64,000 bases of DNA, taken from NCBI GenBank assembly GCA_964020975.1, contig OZ026623.1, positions 74,182,785 to 74,246,784 on the forward strand, read 5' to 3'. Position numbers and translations under genes: made by a program. Under the pieces are notes generated by a model. It did not search any database, was not told the DNA's origin, and was given only the letters and a program-made list of their open reading frames with translations. Position 1 is the first letter of the stretch. The number at the start of each line of letters is the position of its first letter. The DNA comes from Hermodice carunculata. Its lineage: Eukaryota > Annelida > Polychaeta > Eunicida > Amphinomidae. Positions 37,351 to 50,872 of the stretch are shown here, one piece after another.

Positions 37351-37972
37351 CTGTGAAAAAAAAATTAAACTACGTTGAAAAGAAGATGCTATACTTTGCC
37401 ATTGTTCAAAATTATCTAAATTTGGGGTATTAGCCTAATTTGTATTAATAAAAATGCTACAACTTTGGTTTTTGCATCATTGGACGTGGATATGTCACAA
37501 CTTATAAACTTCAGTTTGAATGACTCCACTACCTACAGTAGTTTTGAAGCTTTTCAAAAGATTTTAATTATGTGTATTTGCTTAATTTGCAGGAAATAAA
37601 ATCCTACAACTTTGATTCATGGTTCACGGGATGGGGCTTTGCCACAAACCTATATATTGAAGTTAGAATGGCAGCTCTATCTATACTAGTTTTGGAGATA
37701 TTCAACTTTTAAATTTTTCAATGCCCCCTTATTAGCATTATTTGAAATTTGACACTTTCCATTTACTGTCCGTTAAATTGGCAGGTGTCACAAACCTATA
37801 TGTACATTGAAATTTTATGTCTATCTGCAATAGTTTTGTCGATACAGAGCTTATAAAATTTTAATTGCCCTTAATTTGCATAATTCTAAACATCATCACT
37901 ATCCCAAACAATCTGCACAGTTTCACAGGTAGGGCAGTCACCATGGGAAATTTGATGGTTTTTGGAATAACA

Positions 37973-37975
<3 letters not shown>

Positions 37976-38043
<68 letters not shown>
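37976..38043. repeat. (GA)n microsatellite
   Basis: About 34 GA units. It sits directly at the left edge of the first copy of a diverged repeat pair. Confidence 0.9.
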
Positions 38044-38045
<2 letters not shown>

Positions 38046-38046
<1 letters not shown>

Positions 38047-39552
38047 AGTCATCATCTCTTTCAAAATTTAATAGCAGAATAATTCACCACATGTAGGTCT
38101 CTTTCAAGGTCATACTGTTTTTGCCTGTTTAGCACACCCAGGGCCCTTAGACAGGGACCCTGAGTCACCAGCCACATAAAACAATGGCCTGACAGTAATC
38201 CAAGCGAAAAGTTGCTGCTGTGACCAGCCTCCCCCCCCCCCCCCACAGCTGTGCAAACATATACATGTATGTGCAGTGCTGAGGCAGTGACCCCATGGGA
38301 GTTGTCTGCCTCTGCACCAGCCTCAATGGAACACTGTGAGAGAGGCTTACATATTTAGTGCACCCTGTAAAATGTAATCAGATCTCTAGCAAATCAGGAG
38401 TAAGCAGAAATATTTTAGCCTCACTGTACCCAAACATGCAGTCCTCTTAACAGGGCTTGCATGGTGATTATGACCTTTTCTTACATGAAGAGTATTGAGT
38501 GATGATTGGTCCATTAAATACTTCAACATGTGCATCTGATTTGATATCAGATGTAATTCATAATTACAGTCTGAATTATTTTGTGTCAATGTAACAAACC
38601 ATTTGATATTCAACACAGTGTGCCCCCTTTCCCCCCTTCCAAATGTAGCACTACTGTGAAATAAAGTTTATTTACAGAATATACCAAAATTTGTGCTAAA
38701 GGTCAATGTTAAAGGATCAGTGCTTAAGTACAATATTTGTTAGAATCTTATCGAGAGGACAATGATGACATTTGCAATAAATGTTCATAAAAATTGTTAA
38801 CCAGGCCAAAACTGTCACAATCTTCCTATTTTTTTTATATGTATATAAACATAAGAAAGAAAGAGGGGAAGGGGGGAGAAAGAGACTCTGTGTGTGTGCC
38901 CAGTCATTACCTCTTTCAATTTTTTATAGGAGAATAATTCATCACATGTAGGTGACTATTCAACGTGATGCTGTTGTTGCCTGTTTGGCAGGCCTATGGC
39001 CCTTGACAATTGGTCCGGGAGGGACCCTGGGCCACCAGCCACAAACAAAAATGGCCTGACAGTTTATGAGGAAGCAGGAAATGCTGCTGTGACCACTCAA
39101 GGAGGCTACATCCACAGGAAGCCTCTCCCCTCTGCCTCAACACACACAGCTGTGCAAACATGTATGTCCAGTACTGAGGCAGTGAGTGACCCCATGGGGC
39201 TTAATTGTCTGCCTGTCCACCGCCCCATTCTACCAGCCTCAGTTGAGCTCTGAGACAGGCTTGCATATATTGTTCAGTACACCATGTCTAAAACCTGTCT
39301 CCAGTAAGTCAGCACTGGGCAGAACTATTTTGCAGCCATGCTGAACCCAACATGTATCTCCCTTAACAGGGTTTGCATGGTGATTATGAGTTTTTTTTAC
39401 ATAAAAAGTTTTGAGTGATGGTTATTCCATAAAATACTTCAACATGCGAATTTGACTTGATATGCTATAATTCATTATTACACTCTAAATTATTTTGTGT
39501 CATTGTAACAAATAATTTTATATTCGACACATTGCCCCCCCCTCCTCTTTGC
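38046..39552. repeat. Two diverged direct copies of a roughly 0.6-kb repeat
   Basis: Copy 1 runs about 38046-38640 and copy 2 about 38899-39552. Matching blocks in order: 'ccagtcat.a.ctctttcaa', 'agaataattca.cacatgtag', 'ttgcctgttt', 'gacagggaccctg' / 'gagggaccctg', 'accagccaca', 'aatggcctgacag', and 'ttgcatggtgattatga' followed by an AT-rich tail. Both lie in the first transposase intron. Confidence 0.75.
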
Positions 39553-40011
39553 AGGCCACAGACCACAGTTATAAATCCTTCTATTTTTCATATTAGCATT
39601 TTTCAGTCTAAAAAATCAACATTTTGGTATTTTGAAATTCCGTGAACGGCATTTAACAGATGAAAATGTCAGAAAAATATGGACGGATTTTTGTCATACA
39701 ATTCCCAGCTCGTTAATTTGTGATAATTGAAATACGAAACAACACCTGGATGTCAGCTTTATACAGGTGTATGAACTGTGCTCTTGCCAGGGTCACATCA
39801 TTGTCCTTCCCCACCATAAAGTTCCCACCTGGCCTGGAAGACAGTGCACCTATATGACCTCCAATGAAGCAACTCTGCAATGCAGCAAACCTGACTTAGC
39901 TAACTTTATTCAAACAGAAGCTACAGCATGCCGAAAACACAGTATTTCACAATTACGGACTATCTCCGTTGGGATGCGCAACCAGCCAATCACAACTGTA
40001 GTCTGTAACCT
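39553..40011 (+). mobile_element. 459-bp MITE, copy 1
   Basis: Almost identical to 42137-42596; I see one length difference in a T run and about one substitution. The ends are imperfect inverted repeats: left AGGCCACAGACCACAGTTAT against AGGTTACAGACTACAGTTGT at the right (16 of 20 match). It encodes only short open frames. Inserted in the first transposase intron, so younger than the large transposon. Confidence 0.85.
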
Positions 40012-42136
40012 AATAGACTTGTCAAAATTTTTAAAACTTGTTTAACTAAAGCCACAGCTTGTTTTCTGCAAAGGATTTGCATTAACTTTACCAAACTTCA
40101 ATATTAAAGAAAATATCATTTTTTTTGCGAGCAACCTTTAAATCTGAAAAATCAGTTTTTATGACAAATAAAATAATTAATTTAAATTTTGAGGAAAATT
40201 ATATAATTGCATCCAATCAATTCTTTTCTGTCCAATATGAATACGATACACAATGGGCTATGATGCAAACCCATAATCACTTGCCTGCATGTCCTGCCCT
40301 TACAATGAGAGATCAAATTACAATGCCCCACCCCTTAATTTTAACCCCAAATTTGAATATATTGCTAAAATTTTCTGAATTTTTAGGTGAAATTGGTGAT
40401 TTTTTTACTATTTATGGATAGATTCGTAACATTTGTCTACAAAAAATATGACATCTATCACTGCTGAGGCATTAATGACGGATGGGGGGAGTATCAGTTA
40501 CACCAATTCAGCATCTAATACCAGTCATTATGGCAGTATTTTCCTGATATAATCTGAATTATGGCAGACAATGGAACAGTTTCAGTGTTTAAACATTGTT
40601 AGCCCATCAAAGTGCACAGTTTAAGACCAGTAGGTCACAGATTAGAGTAGGAGTATGCAGCAAATTATGTTTTTTGGTACTAAAATTATGGAATTTTAAC
40701 GCGCCCTTTGTTTGAACATTAGGAGGGCAGTTGGGTGATCCAGCTTCCACAAACCAATAGTGCTATGCCTTTTTTTCTGCAGTAGACTGTATAAGTTGTG
40801 GTACATTGACATGGTTTCTGGTGTATGTGCACATATTAGAAAGAAAATGACAAAAGTTTGTACAGTTACTCCAATATCATAAATGCATATTTGTATTCAC
40901 AAGTGCTCTGATTTTAAATTTGATAAGCATCCAATTATCAATCCAATTATCAATCCAATTATCTGGTGCAAGTGTTTTCAGGCAGGTGTTTAATGGAAGC
41001 TAACTTTTTTCCCCCTTGTTTCACTTTCTGAAACTCTTATAATTTTATGTGGTTGTATGTCGAAGTTCAAATGTTTTGCCACCTATGTACACTAGCTTGG
41101 TAAAAGTTATAAAATCTGCAGTTCATAAGTGCTGTCATCCATATTCGTGGATTAAAATTGATTCATTTACGTGAAAATAATATGCTGATGAACTCAACAG
41201 CTCAACAAAGTCAGCATGCCTGATTTTAAATGATTTACCCCAGTCAAATGACACACATATATGACAAGCTTTTGTCTCCCAAAAAATAAAAAAATACAAG
41301 TAAAAATAAAAGGGGGGGGGGGGGGGGGAGAAACAAAAACAAAAACCAAAAAAAAAAAAAAGCCAAGGAAATTTACATTTTACCTAATATTTGTACAGCT
41401 CTACTGACAGACAATGCGCATTTTTTTCTGGTATGCCGAAAATCACTTTGACATGATTTTGTATAAACAGCTCTGCATATGAATGGAGGCTATAGGCCTA
41501 CAATGACAATGCCACAAAATTAAAAGTTTGAAACAGAGGGTCACTAAGTTTCATATCAATGGGATTAGCATAATTTATTCATATCATATTAGCATTGTTA
41601 ATTTTTCATACACACATATGATTACCTGTGTGGTACCTGTGAGGTTTCGATAAATACAAAGGGCTATGGAAGCTATCTATCTACCAAGCAGTCAGCAAAG
41701 GAGGCATAGCCTGTGCACTTGTTAAATGTCTTGCAGCGAATCCTGTTATTATTTATGCAGTGTGGTTCCACTGATAGGTGCAACATGTCTATGCACAATG
41801 ATTTGTGACATAAATGTGATACTTAATGAATTTTTAGAAAATTGAGACTGTTAAACTTGATATTCACAGCCAATCTGTGGGCGTAAAACTTCTTTTCTCC
41901 TTTCATAAGCTGACCTGAGGTACACAGTACCATAGCCCGAACCATTTGCCTTGTGTTCTACAGTCCTAGGACCATATCTTGCACGCTCCGTCCATGTAAA
42001 AGTTGTTAGGATCACTCAAAATTGTCCAGGCAGATGTCAAAAAGTGCTGACTTCCCATTTTTAACTTGGTTGATGGACGATAATAGAATAACAACATGAC
42101 TATGTGAGTCCCAATGCATACAGAGTTAGCCCTAAT
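40012..42136. other. 2.1-kb segment between the two identical MITE copies
   Basis: No gene seen. It contains an A/G low-complexity patch (about 41290-41360, with 18 consecutive G). It begins AAT and ends AAT at the two MITE junctions. Confidence 0.6.
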
Positions 42137-42596
42137 AGGCCACAGACCACAGTTATAAATCCTTCTATTTTTCATATTAGCATTTTTCAGTCTAAAAAAT
42201 CAACATTTTGGTATTTTGAAATTCCGTGAACGGCATTTAACAGATGAAAATGTCGGAAAAATATGGACGGATTTTTGTCATACAATTCCCAGCTCGTTAA
42301 TTTGTGATAATTGAAATACGAAACAACACCTGGATGTCAGCTTTATACAGGTGTATGAACTGTGCTCTTGCCAGGGTCACATCATTGTCCTTCCCCACCA
42401 TAAAGTTCCCACCTGGCCTGGAAGACAGTGCACCTATATGACCTCCAATGAAGCAACTCTGCAATGCAGCAAACCTGACTTAGCTAACTTTATTCAAACA
42501 GAAGCTACAGCATGCCGAAAACACAGTATTTTCACAATTACGGACTATCTCCGTTGGGATGCGCAACCAGCCAATCACAACTGTAGTCTGTAACCT
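42137..42596 (+). mobile_element. 459-bp MITE, copy 2
   Basis: Same element and same orientation as 39553-40011, 2.58 kb away. The near identity of both copies implies recent duplication or transposition. Confidence 0.85.
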
Positions 42597-43347
42597 GCAC
42601 AAGCATATATTCAGACTATTCACATGACATAAAAGCTTGAAATTTGCCACATTTACTTACACCTGCCAAAAATATTGACCATAAATGATGAGACAATAGT
42701 CATGTCACATATCATGTAACTAAACTTAGTTTTCCTTGCATGACAAAATGTAGATCTTTGTTAATAGTGAGAGTATCTGATACAAATATTATATGAGTGC
42801 CCAGGTTGGACAAACCATATTTTTTCAATTTATGAAAAAGCAACAATTGTTTTCACTTTTACAGATAAAGCATGATAATAACCCCCATCACGCCACATAC
42901 AATGACGTACATTGTGGAGCTTTACAAGTATTGCACTCGCTTAAATTTGCATTTGTGTGGCTCAGGCTACCACTCTAACATTCTGTTGAACGTGGATATG
43001 GGCCTGACGGCCTGCAAAAGGAATTTTTAGAAAAACAAAATGTCTGGGTTGGTACCCAGACATAACAAATAATTCACCATTACCTGAAAATATTACATGT
43101 ATACCTGCATTTATCATTAAAAGGTGAAATAAGACCATGTTTGTTTATTTTATTTTCACAAAAGAAATCAGTTACCACTATTTTATAGTCTACAGAATTT
43201 CACTTTTCCTTTAGAATTTTCACACACACATGCACATGGTGTAATTTACTGTAAATGCCCGTTGGAGTTTTAGCTCAACAATTGATGCATATTGAGCATT
43301 TATAATTAATTATAAAGATAACCAAAAAATTACCTCAATTTACTAAC

Positions 43348-43790
43348 CTCATGTTTAATCAATTCCTCCGTAACTGCCCAAAACGCCTCCTTGGCTGCCT
43401 CAGACTCTTGTATAAGTGTAGAAAAGGCAAGACGATATTTAGACTGGTGAAAAAAGGCAACAGCCTTGTCCTTCGGGGAAATATTCGATTCTTCAGGCTT
43501 TGAACTTCGAATTGATTTGACAACCGGGGTCAAAAATGTTTTCCCTGGAGATCCTCGATTGGACCATGTTCTCTTCTTTTTTTTTATGGAGTGTCCATTG
43601 TCTTCTGTCTTAATTCATGTCTACCTTTGCCACATATGAATTGACTCTTGACGAAAGACCTGGGTGACAGTTTCCCTGGAAAAACTTTCCCAAAAGTCCT
43701 GGGGGAAGTGAGTGACGTTCCAGAATATCTTTTGTAACCACCGGTCTTTTTCTGGAGTTCTTCCCCACAGCTAATACACACACACTCCAT
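43348..43790 (-). pseudogene. Transposase exon 1 (N-terminus)
   Basis: The first ATG is at 43790. The protein begins M-E-C-V-C-I-S-C-G-E-E-L, a possible zinc-binding start. A stop and a 1-nt frame change fall at a run of nine A (- strand) near 43575-43584. The second part reads S-P-K-D-K-A-V-A-F-F and ends E-E-L-I-K-H-E before a 'gag|gttagt' donor that fits exon 2 in phase 0. An alternative donor lies 12 nt downstream. The right inverted repeat begins about 285 bp upstream of the ATG. Confidence 0.75.
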
Positions 43791-44074
43791 TTTGACGCTT
43801 TGTCTTTGAATACTTATATTCTTAACACCTTGTGTCCACCGTCCACTTTCTTTGCTCTATTTACAACTTCTATTTACAACTATAACTTCTATTTACAACT
43901 ATAATATTCTATTCTAAATGTCTTTATCAATAAATATAGATTTCTTAAGTGATCATTTTCACTCCTTGTCCTCGTCAGTCTTCAGCAAATTCTATGCGTA
44001 TGTTTACCAAGATAAAATACAAGAAATGCGCTGCACCGTGCTCGTCTCAGCAAACTGCAATTTTTCTGTTCAAC

Positions 44075-44419
44075 TTCGTTGTGCCACGCCTCTCACATGC
44101 GGGTTTGTTGATCTTCGCGGCTTTCCGGTCGCGCATGCGCAGACGAGTACCTAGTCAACCGTCATGGCGGCCAAAACAGACGAATTCTGAAGTTAGCGTG
44201 TTAATGGGTGAAAATCGCATTTTAAATTGCTCTAGCATATCCGATTATATAGCGCCCGACGCGCCACGACCCTACGGAATAAAACGGTGGGTGGATTTCG
44301 TTTGGGTCTGCCGTATTACGGAAGATATCTCGGTTAGAAGGGTCAACTACCTGGCTGAAGCGGAGTCGAGTTGGGACCCACCCGCAAGCTTGATAGAGCG
44401 TGGGGAGGTTCCTGGGGCT
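44075..44419 (-). repeat. Right terminal inverted repeat of the large transposon
   Basis: Reverse complement of 23406-23753 with scattered substitutions and a few small gaps. The outermost bases read AGCCCCAGG from this end against CAGCCCCAAGG at the left. Confidence 0.92.
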
Positions 44420-44429
44420 AGCAGGGAAC
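44420..44429 (+). repeat. Right copy of 10-bp direct repeat (target-site duplication)
   Basis: AGCAGGGAAC, identical to 23396-23405 and directly outside the right inverted repeat. Confidence 0.75.
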
Positions 44430-47400
44430 ATACAGAGCGGCAAAGGTTTTAACTCAAATTTTGTCGAAGCATCAAGTGCAACCTCGCGATGTGCTACATT
44501 TAAGCTATCGAAATACGTATAGAGGAGATCACCTCCAACCTAAAGGGATGTAATTCCTGGGGTCACTTTCTGTCAAGTTTCTTCAAACGGTCATGCCATC
44601 TCGTTTCTGAGTTCTAGACAATCTTTAGTATTTCAGTGAAGGGTGTAGCGTAATACATATAGTTACTCGAACGATTTCAACAAAAATTACTGTCACTGTC
44701 ACTGACACTACATTATTTTTTAAAGTAACCCTATAACATTTTTTTCCATTTGGGGGTGGTATGGATATGACAAAAGTGAAAATAAGATATCGACATTTTT
44801 TTGTATATGAACCAAACCTTTTTGTCACTTTTCTTATTGAAATTAATGTTAAAGTATCATATATATCTGGTGTATTTCTGTACATAATGTTTGTGTCCAA
44901 CTGCCTGTAATCGTGTCCTGGTATTGGTTATGGTTCGCTGGGTAATGTCAAAGCATTCTTAGAAGCTTTTTGATCATGCATGGCCATGCACATTGCGGTA
45001 TAAGTAATATAATGAATTATGAGATCAAAACGATTGAAGTTATAGCATAATTCTGCATGTGGTATATGTTTCAAGAATACGACAGTTGCAAAACCTACGG
45101 GTTTTGGTGTTCCAACCTGTACATTATAAGAGTGGACATTTTTAAAAAAAAAAATTCTGCAAGGCAGTAAAAATGTGAAATAGGCAGATTTAAATGTCTT
45201 GAATCCCTTTGTAAGGAGAGAAATGTGGTTTTTAATTATGTATTTCCGATTTTAACACTTTTAAGATAAACATAGTACAAGCTATTTGTTAATTTTTTTC
45301 ATTACTTATGCTTTTCCATTTGGTGTTAAAACTGCACATAATCTGTACTATGGTATTATTTACACTTTCGTTTTATCTGCTTCGATGCCGCCACGATTGG
45401 CTTATTTAAGCAGTGCCAGATGTGCAACATTGAGGCCGGACCAAAGTAATAAAACCTTAGGTTTTTGGGCTTCGGTTTGCTCGACAATTTCCTGAAGGTG
45501 CTGCAATACCTGAGCAAATTGATAATCGAAATACACTTCCATTGAATTCTACCAATTATAAACTTAAGCATCACTTCATCTCTTGTGAACTGGTCTGTCC
45601 ACACTGTCCAAAGTACATTATATGCTTATTCTACAAGGCTGATTCAAAGACCCGTTCTTTCTCTTTTTGCACAATTTCGAAGTTAATACTAAAAAATAAG
45701 TAGATTTGAGCAATTTAGATGTACAGCTGTAAGTGTGTTCTTTCCAAAAACAAAATAAAAATTAAACCAGCTGCGCTGAGCTGTTTGACTTTCCAAACTA
45801 ACATCCCTATGACCTTATAATATTTGCATTACACCATGAGGTAAATGTGTCATGACTAATGCAAGCTAAGTTTTAAGGTGGTTTTATCTTTGGCTTGTTT
45901 GTTTATATTGCATGTCTTGGTTATATTTTGTGTCCCATTGGATATTATATGGGTTACAATTACTGCCAAATGTTGATATCTATCGTAACATTTGTCAATT
46001 TAATATTTATAAATAAAATATATGTTTGCGTCCAGGAAAGTGGCAATTAAGGGTAAGCATATGGCCTGTCCTGTGTGGTCTTTCGGGGATACAGTGTACA
46101 CAGAAATGCAGCCCTTTTCGTTTTCTTGACAGCCACAGTAACTTGGCCAATATATGCGAAAGGTTGTGGACTGGTCCTTGGACCCGACATGTATTAATAT
46201 CCAAGTACAAAGATCCCAGCTGATGATCTGTGTATTTCGATTACCCGCCATTTGTTGTAATATTCAGGGTGCCATACATATTTCTTTTGTGTTTTTTCAT
46301 GCACCTGAATTAAGACATTGAGACTTTTCCCTAAGGGCTGTTTTTCTTTACAACACCATTCATTTATTTAAAATATGTCCCAATTTTGTCAAACAAACAA
46401 AAAAAAATCAAAACAAAAAACCAAAAAACAAAAAAAAAAAAAAAAAAAAAAAAACAAAAAAAAAAAAACACCCCCCCAAACAACTTATAATTAACCCCCG
46501 ATTAGTGGGAGTAGATTTGCAAAGAAATGTAAATGGATGGAAGTTGATACATGAAAGAATGTATACATTCGTTCATCAGTACTTTTTACCTTATTTTCCC
46601 TTACTTTTACTTGCTTGATAATTTTGTCATAAATGTGTGCCAGCACCTTACAGTAACAATTGGTGCTTTGATCACCTGGCTGTAAAAGGGATGCATTTCA
46701 GATAACATTAAGCCTCGGCCTGACACAGTATAAAAATGACAATCAGTTCTCAAATTAAATTAAATGCTATACATCTACATCATATGCTTATATTACACTC
46801 AGAGGGTATAAAGATCATGTTGATATGGCTTGGCATTATTTTTATCTTGAACCTATGGTATAACAGTGTCATGGTACTTTGATCCCATGAGAATTCCTCA
46901 ATATTACACTATTTCCCGAAATGCAAATGTGAATGAAAGTTAGGGCTTAGAAATGCATACATTATGTAACTACCACCGCCAAGAAATATATTTATTATGT
47001 ATATCACCAAATTGTTCCTGTTTTGTATAAACAAGCTGTGCCCTAACCAGATAACATTAGAGCTGTGTCTTTGAGCAATGAATGTATATTTGTATATTAA
47101 GTTAAATTTAGACATGAGAGTCATTCACAACAAGCCTTTTATAATTTGCAGATAAGAAACAATAGAACAATAACATGCTTTCTGAGGATGTTAGCATATT
47201 TCTCATTGGTCCGACAGCAATGATGTGTAGCCCGATACTTTCATTAGCATCCCAGCGAAACTAGGACGATAATGAAAGTGAAGGGCTGCTCACCATTGAT
47301 AAAGGAACAATTGAAAACGGTAACGTCCGAAAACATCATGCTATTACTATTATGACAGTTAACACTTATAAAGTTCCAACATTTAGAAGCAGAAGAATAA

Positions 47401-47649
47401 AAGCGAAGCACAGGTGGAGTAAATGTGATGTTTTATTTTGACATAATATGGGCCTATAGGGTTATATTGTTTGGCCACGAACTATAACGCTGGTCAAAAC
47501 AGTTTCGAAAAATGTGTGTGAAATAAAAAACTGAAAAATATTAACGTGTTTTTATATCATTTCTGCACAGAAAATTAATGTAGCCCCGTCCTTCTAGAAA
47601 AAGACCTATTCTCATAGGTAATGGGGTCAAGTCCCATTTGTCAGCCCAT

Positions 47650-48092
47650 CTACTTTTTGAGTACCTGAAAGTTAATGGTACAATTTTGAAAATTCGCATG
47701 GGTCATGATACGCTGTGTGATGCACCTATTATCATGGTTGTCATTCATGGTAGCATTGTCCGTTGTCGGTAGGCTGCTTGGAGGAATGTCAACATTATAC
47801 ACTGTCCCTTGTGGTGCATATGCTGTCAGTGTAATTATTCCATTGTCACCGATCCAAATTTCAACCACAGAAGACTGTTTCTCAAACGATGCTGTGGACC
47901 TAATAAGTTATTGCTCGGTACCTTCCCTTTCCAAACTGTTCGCCTCTTCCAAGAAATCAATGCTAGGCCTTAGAACAGTAAGTTCATCAATGCTTGGGCA
48001 CGGTATGCCTAAGTCCTCAGAACTCGAGTGCCTTGGGAATGGGGCAGGAGAGGGACCGGCTTCTTTAGAATGTTGGAACCGTCTCGCATCTC
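47650..48092 (-). CDS. Candidate exon pair of unknown function (weak)
   Basis: On the - strand one frame is open from about 48092 down to 47650, with a single TAA at 47910-47908. The upstream part is Pro/Ser/Glu-rich (contains S-S-S-E-D-L-G-I-P-C-P-S and D-F-L-E-E-A-N). The downstream part includes V-V-E-I-W-I-G-D-N-G-I-I-T-L-T-A-Y-A-P and ends at a good donor (ctttcag|gtactc at 47665). The composition is protein-like and unlike the + strand frame over the same bases (47705-48184). It could be a host exon ending in REGTEQ, a decayed exon, or chance. No family recognised. Confidence 0.25.
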
Positions 48093-50734
48093 AGCGTTTG
48101 ACGAGTCCTCGATATAATGGAAAAGTCTCGAGGTGTTTTTTGCTTTGCTACGGTGATGATGCTTTGGGGAAAACCCCAGCATGAAAGAAGGTTGTAATTA
48201 TGGAGGCATGTACACTGCGACACGTATAAAACATACGACAGTCCTACTTTCTTATAGTTGCGCTGCATCATGGGGCACAGTGTGTGCTTTCCCACAGGTT
48301 CCTTTTTTTAACCAATTATCATACATGCGTTGATTTGCGTCATCCACGTATTTGTGTTTATGCCCACCTTTTTGGTGACTTCTGTAGTACCCATTTCAAT
48401 GTATGCATGACCTTCAGAGTTTCGCCTAATGACAAAGGGGCTTTTTTTTCATGCGTGCTTACCCATCTCTGCCTTTGCTTCCGAAATAAAAACACAAGTA
48501 AAACCAATAGGCCTCTATCAGTACCCCTGGGGTGGAATACCACCCACTAAATTAACTGTTGAGCTTTATGTCTCGCTCTGTGTATCAGGGTTTATGTTGC
48601 AGCTTTTTGGTGCCTGTTTTGAGGTAAAGCTTGTAGGGCGCAGTAAACATGTTAGTTGCTGAGGTGAATTCCCTATATTTTATGATACTGTAGTTGTCTA
48701 TTATATGGCACAGATATTATGTTGTGGTGAATAGATGCTCGCAGACAGGTGAAAGTACTCAGCGTAAGGGTACCACTTTATTTTATGGGCTTGAGATCTG
48801 GATAGAACTTTTGAAGCACGTCGGTGAGGTTTTTAGGCTGTTACTGTGTAAAAGTCAAGACTGAGTTTTGTTTTTTAGCCAATTTTTGAATCGCCGCATT
48901 CCATTTTCCGTGGTAGATAATATTCTAAAGAAAGTCCGCTTTTTTATAATAATAATTTGTAACTAATTTCGGACAGCTATGACTTGAGTCATGTGTTGAA
49001 ACTATCATTTTTTTGCAACCATTTGCACTAATGATTTCTCCCTAATTTTGCACGAGAAAAAGGGCCGATCAAATTAGAAATAAGTCGTGCTATGACTAGA
49101 AAATACTTTATGGAAGTATTTGTAATCTGCAATAGCAGGTATCAAATCTTGGGGTTTACCCTTTGCTATGGAAAATGCAGAACTAAAATATGCACCTTGT
49201 ATATAGAAAAGCCTTCCTTGCAATATTAATGTAGCAATGCTGTGTGTATGCAAATTTTAATCCGTAACTACTGAATGCTTATTTGATTATGGAAAATATC
49301 AGGTCCCAAACGTTTTTAAAACAAAATAAAGAAAACTGTGTCTTGGTTTGTGGCTTTTTGGTTACAGTTGTGTCTTGGGTAAAACACCCGAATGGTACGT
49401 CGATAAAATAGGTGGTCTGTCAGTGAACTTTGAGAACTCCTAAATGATTGATTTGCATTAACCAGCTGGTTGCTGTTGCTGAGCTAAAATTATATGTAAA
49501 TTTCATCACTATACAATAATGCAGAATTGCCATGAAAAAACAGGCGGCGCACAAAAGAGCAATATTAATTTTCATGATCGTCAATTTGCAATACGATATG
49601 GGACATCACAACTTTTCCTGCTTGGTGTAGTTCTGTGTGCAGGATTGGAGCAGTTACCTTCTATTCTTACTCTCCACTCTTTGTCTCAAGTGGCGTGATG
49701 TCCTATATTAAAGTGTTGTGGGCTGCCAGAATTGCCTTTTTGTTTCAGATTAGACTCAAAATTGAACAGGAGGTCTAGCTTTGTTTAAAAATGTAATTTG
49801 GAGCAACTTTCTTCACACAAAGAGAGTGGCAGTTCATTAATATTCCACTCCCAGTTATGGCACAATATAAGGTGCTGATTAGTCTAAGAGCCCTTGCATT
49901 GATTGCATTCATCTTTTAGCACAACAGCTCACTGGTATCATTTTTCGATACTTGATGATTATATCAATATGGTGAGCTGAACCATAATACATGTCCACAA
50001 TCCTTCTTCAAACATGGTCGTGGTGTATCTTGGCTAAGTATCTGCTGATTTTGTTCTAATACTCGTGTCCACATACTCGTGGTGTTGATTTTTGGGGGAA
50101 TTTTAATGAAATTCAAATTTCATGTGTGGCAAATAATGCTTTTCCTAAACCCCAAAGCTAAAGAGTTTGAAATTGCATATAAATTCTTCTGGATAATCGT
50201 AGACCCTACTTGTACACTTGGTGGCGCTGCTATTATGTTCTACTTCTACCTTACCTTAGAGAGGTCTCTATTGAGGTTTTGAAAATATATTTTCATAGTT
50301 CATCTGAGCAGAGCTTGTGGCTTTAATACCTTAATTAATGAATTTTTTGGATACAATGTCAGGTTTTGTTTTCTTTATAACTTAGTGGTTTTCGAAGTGT
50401 GTATATTTTGTAAGTTAGAGCTTCTCTCAAACCACATGTTGTATTCTCTTTCAATTGGGAAGAATGTAGCAGGACTGAATCTGCACTAAACGCGTGCATC
50501 ACTTGACATCATCATAAATTGCAGATATCTCTTCGACAAATCTTTTAAGTCTGCAAATCATGTAATGATGCATAGTAATTTATGTTGACATTGGTTGCAT
50601 TGGAGTAATGGTATACACCCTAAACAGAGTTTATTGATGCGTGGGACGTCCCTTTAATAGAATCGTTGTACAAGTAGGTCATTAAGTTGAGTATCGGGAG
50701 TACTCACATCCTTATTGTACAAGATACCTCTAAC

Positions 50735-50872
50735 AGGTTATTGTCACAAGTCAGGAGTGAAATTTATTTCTTCACTTTGGTATTTGAAAGCTGAATGTTG
50801 ATGTTTAGCAAATTCTTGAATCTCTGCCTTTTGCTGTATTTAACTTTGTTCTCATTGGTGGTGGGATAGAAT
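50735..50872 (+). repeat. Interspersed repeat family, copy C (partial)
   Basis: Shares 'caagtcaggagtgaaattta', 'tttcttcac.ttgg' and 'ctgaatgttgatgttt' with the reverse complement of the window end, in the same order. Confidence 0.65.

Noticed and set aside
39767-40045. 92-codon frame repeated at 42351-42593
   Set aside because: The repetition of the protein comes from the duplicated 459-bp MITE; there is no sign of coding selection.
44222-44443. Open frames in the right inverted repeat
   Set aside because: They cover the GC-richer inverted repeat of the transposon and are not matched by conserved coding frames in the left repeat.
46000-46251. 83-codon - strand frame with Cys residues
   Set aside because: A competing + strand frame of similar length overlaps it, and no splice sites or motif decide between them.
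47705-48184. 159-codon + strand frame
   Set aside because: It overlaps the - strand candidate. The + strand reading has no domain and looks less protein-like than the opposite strand.
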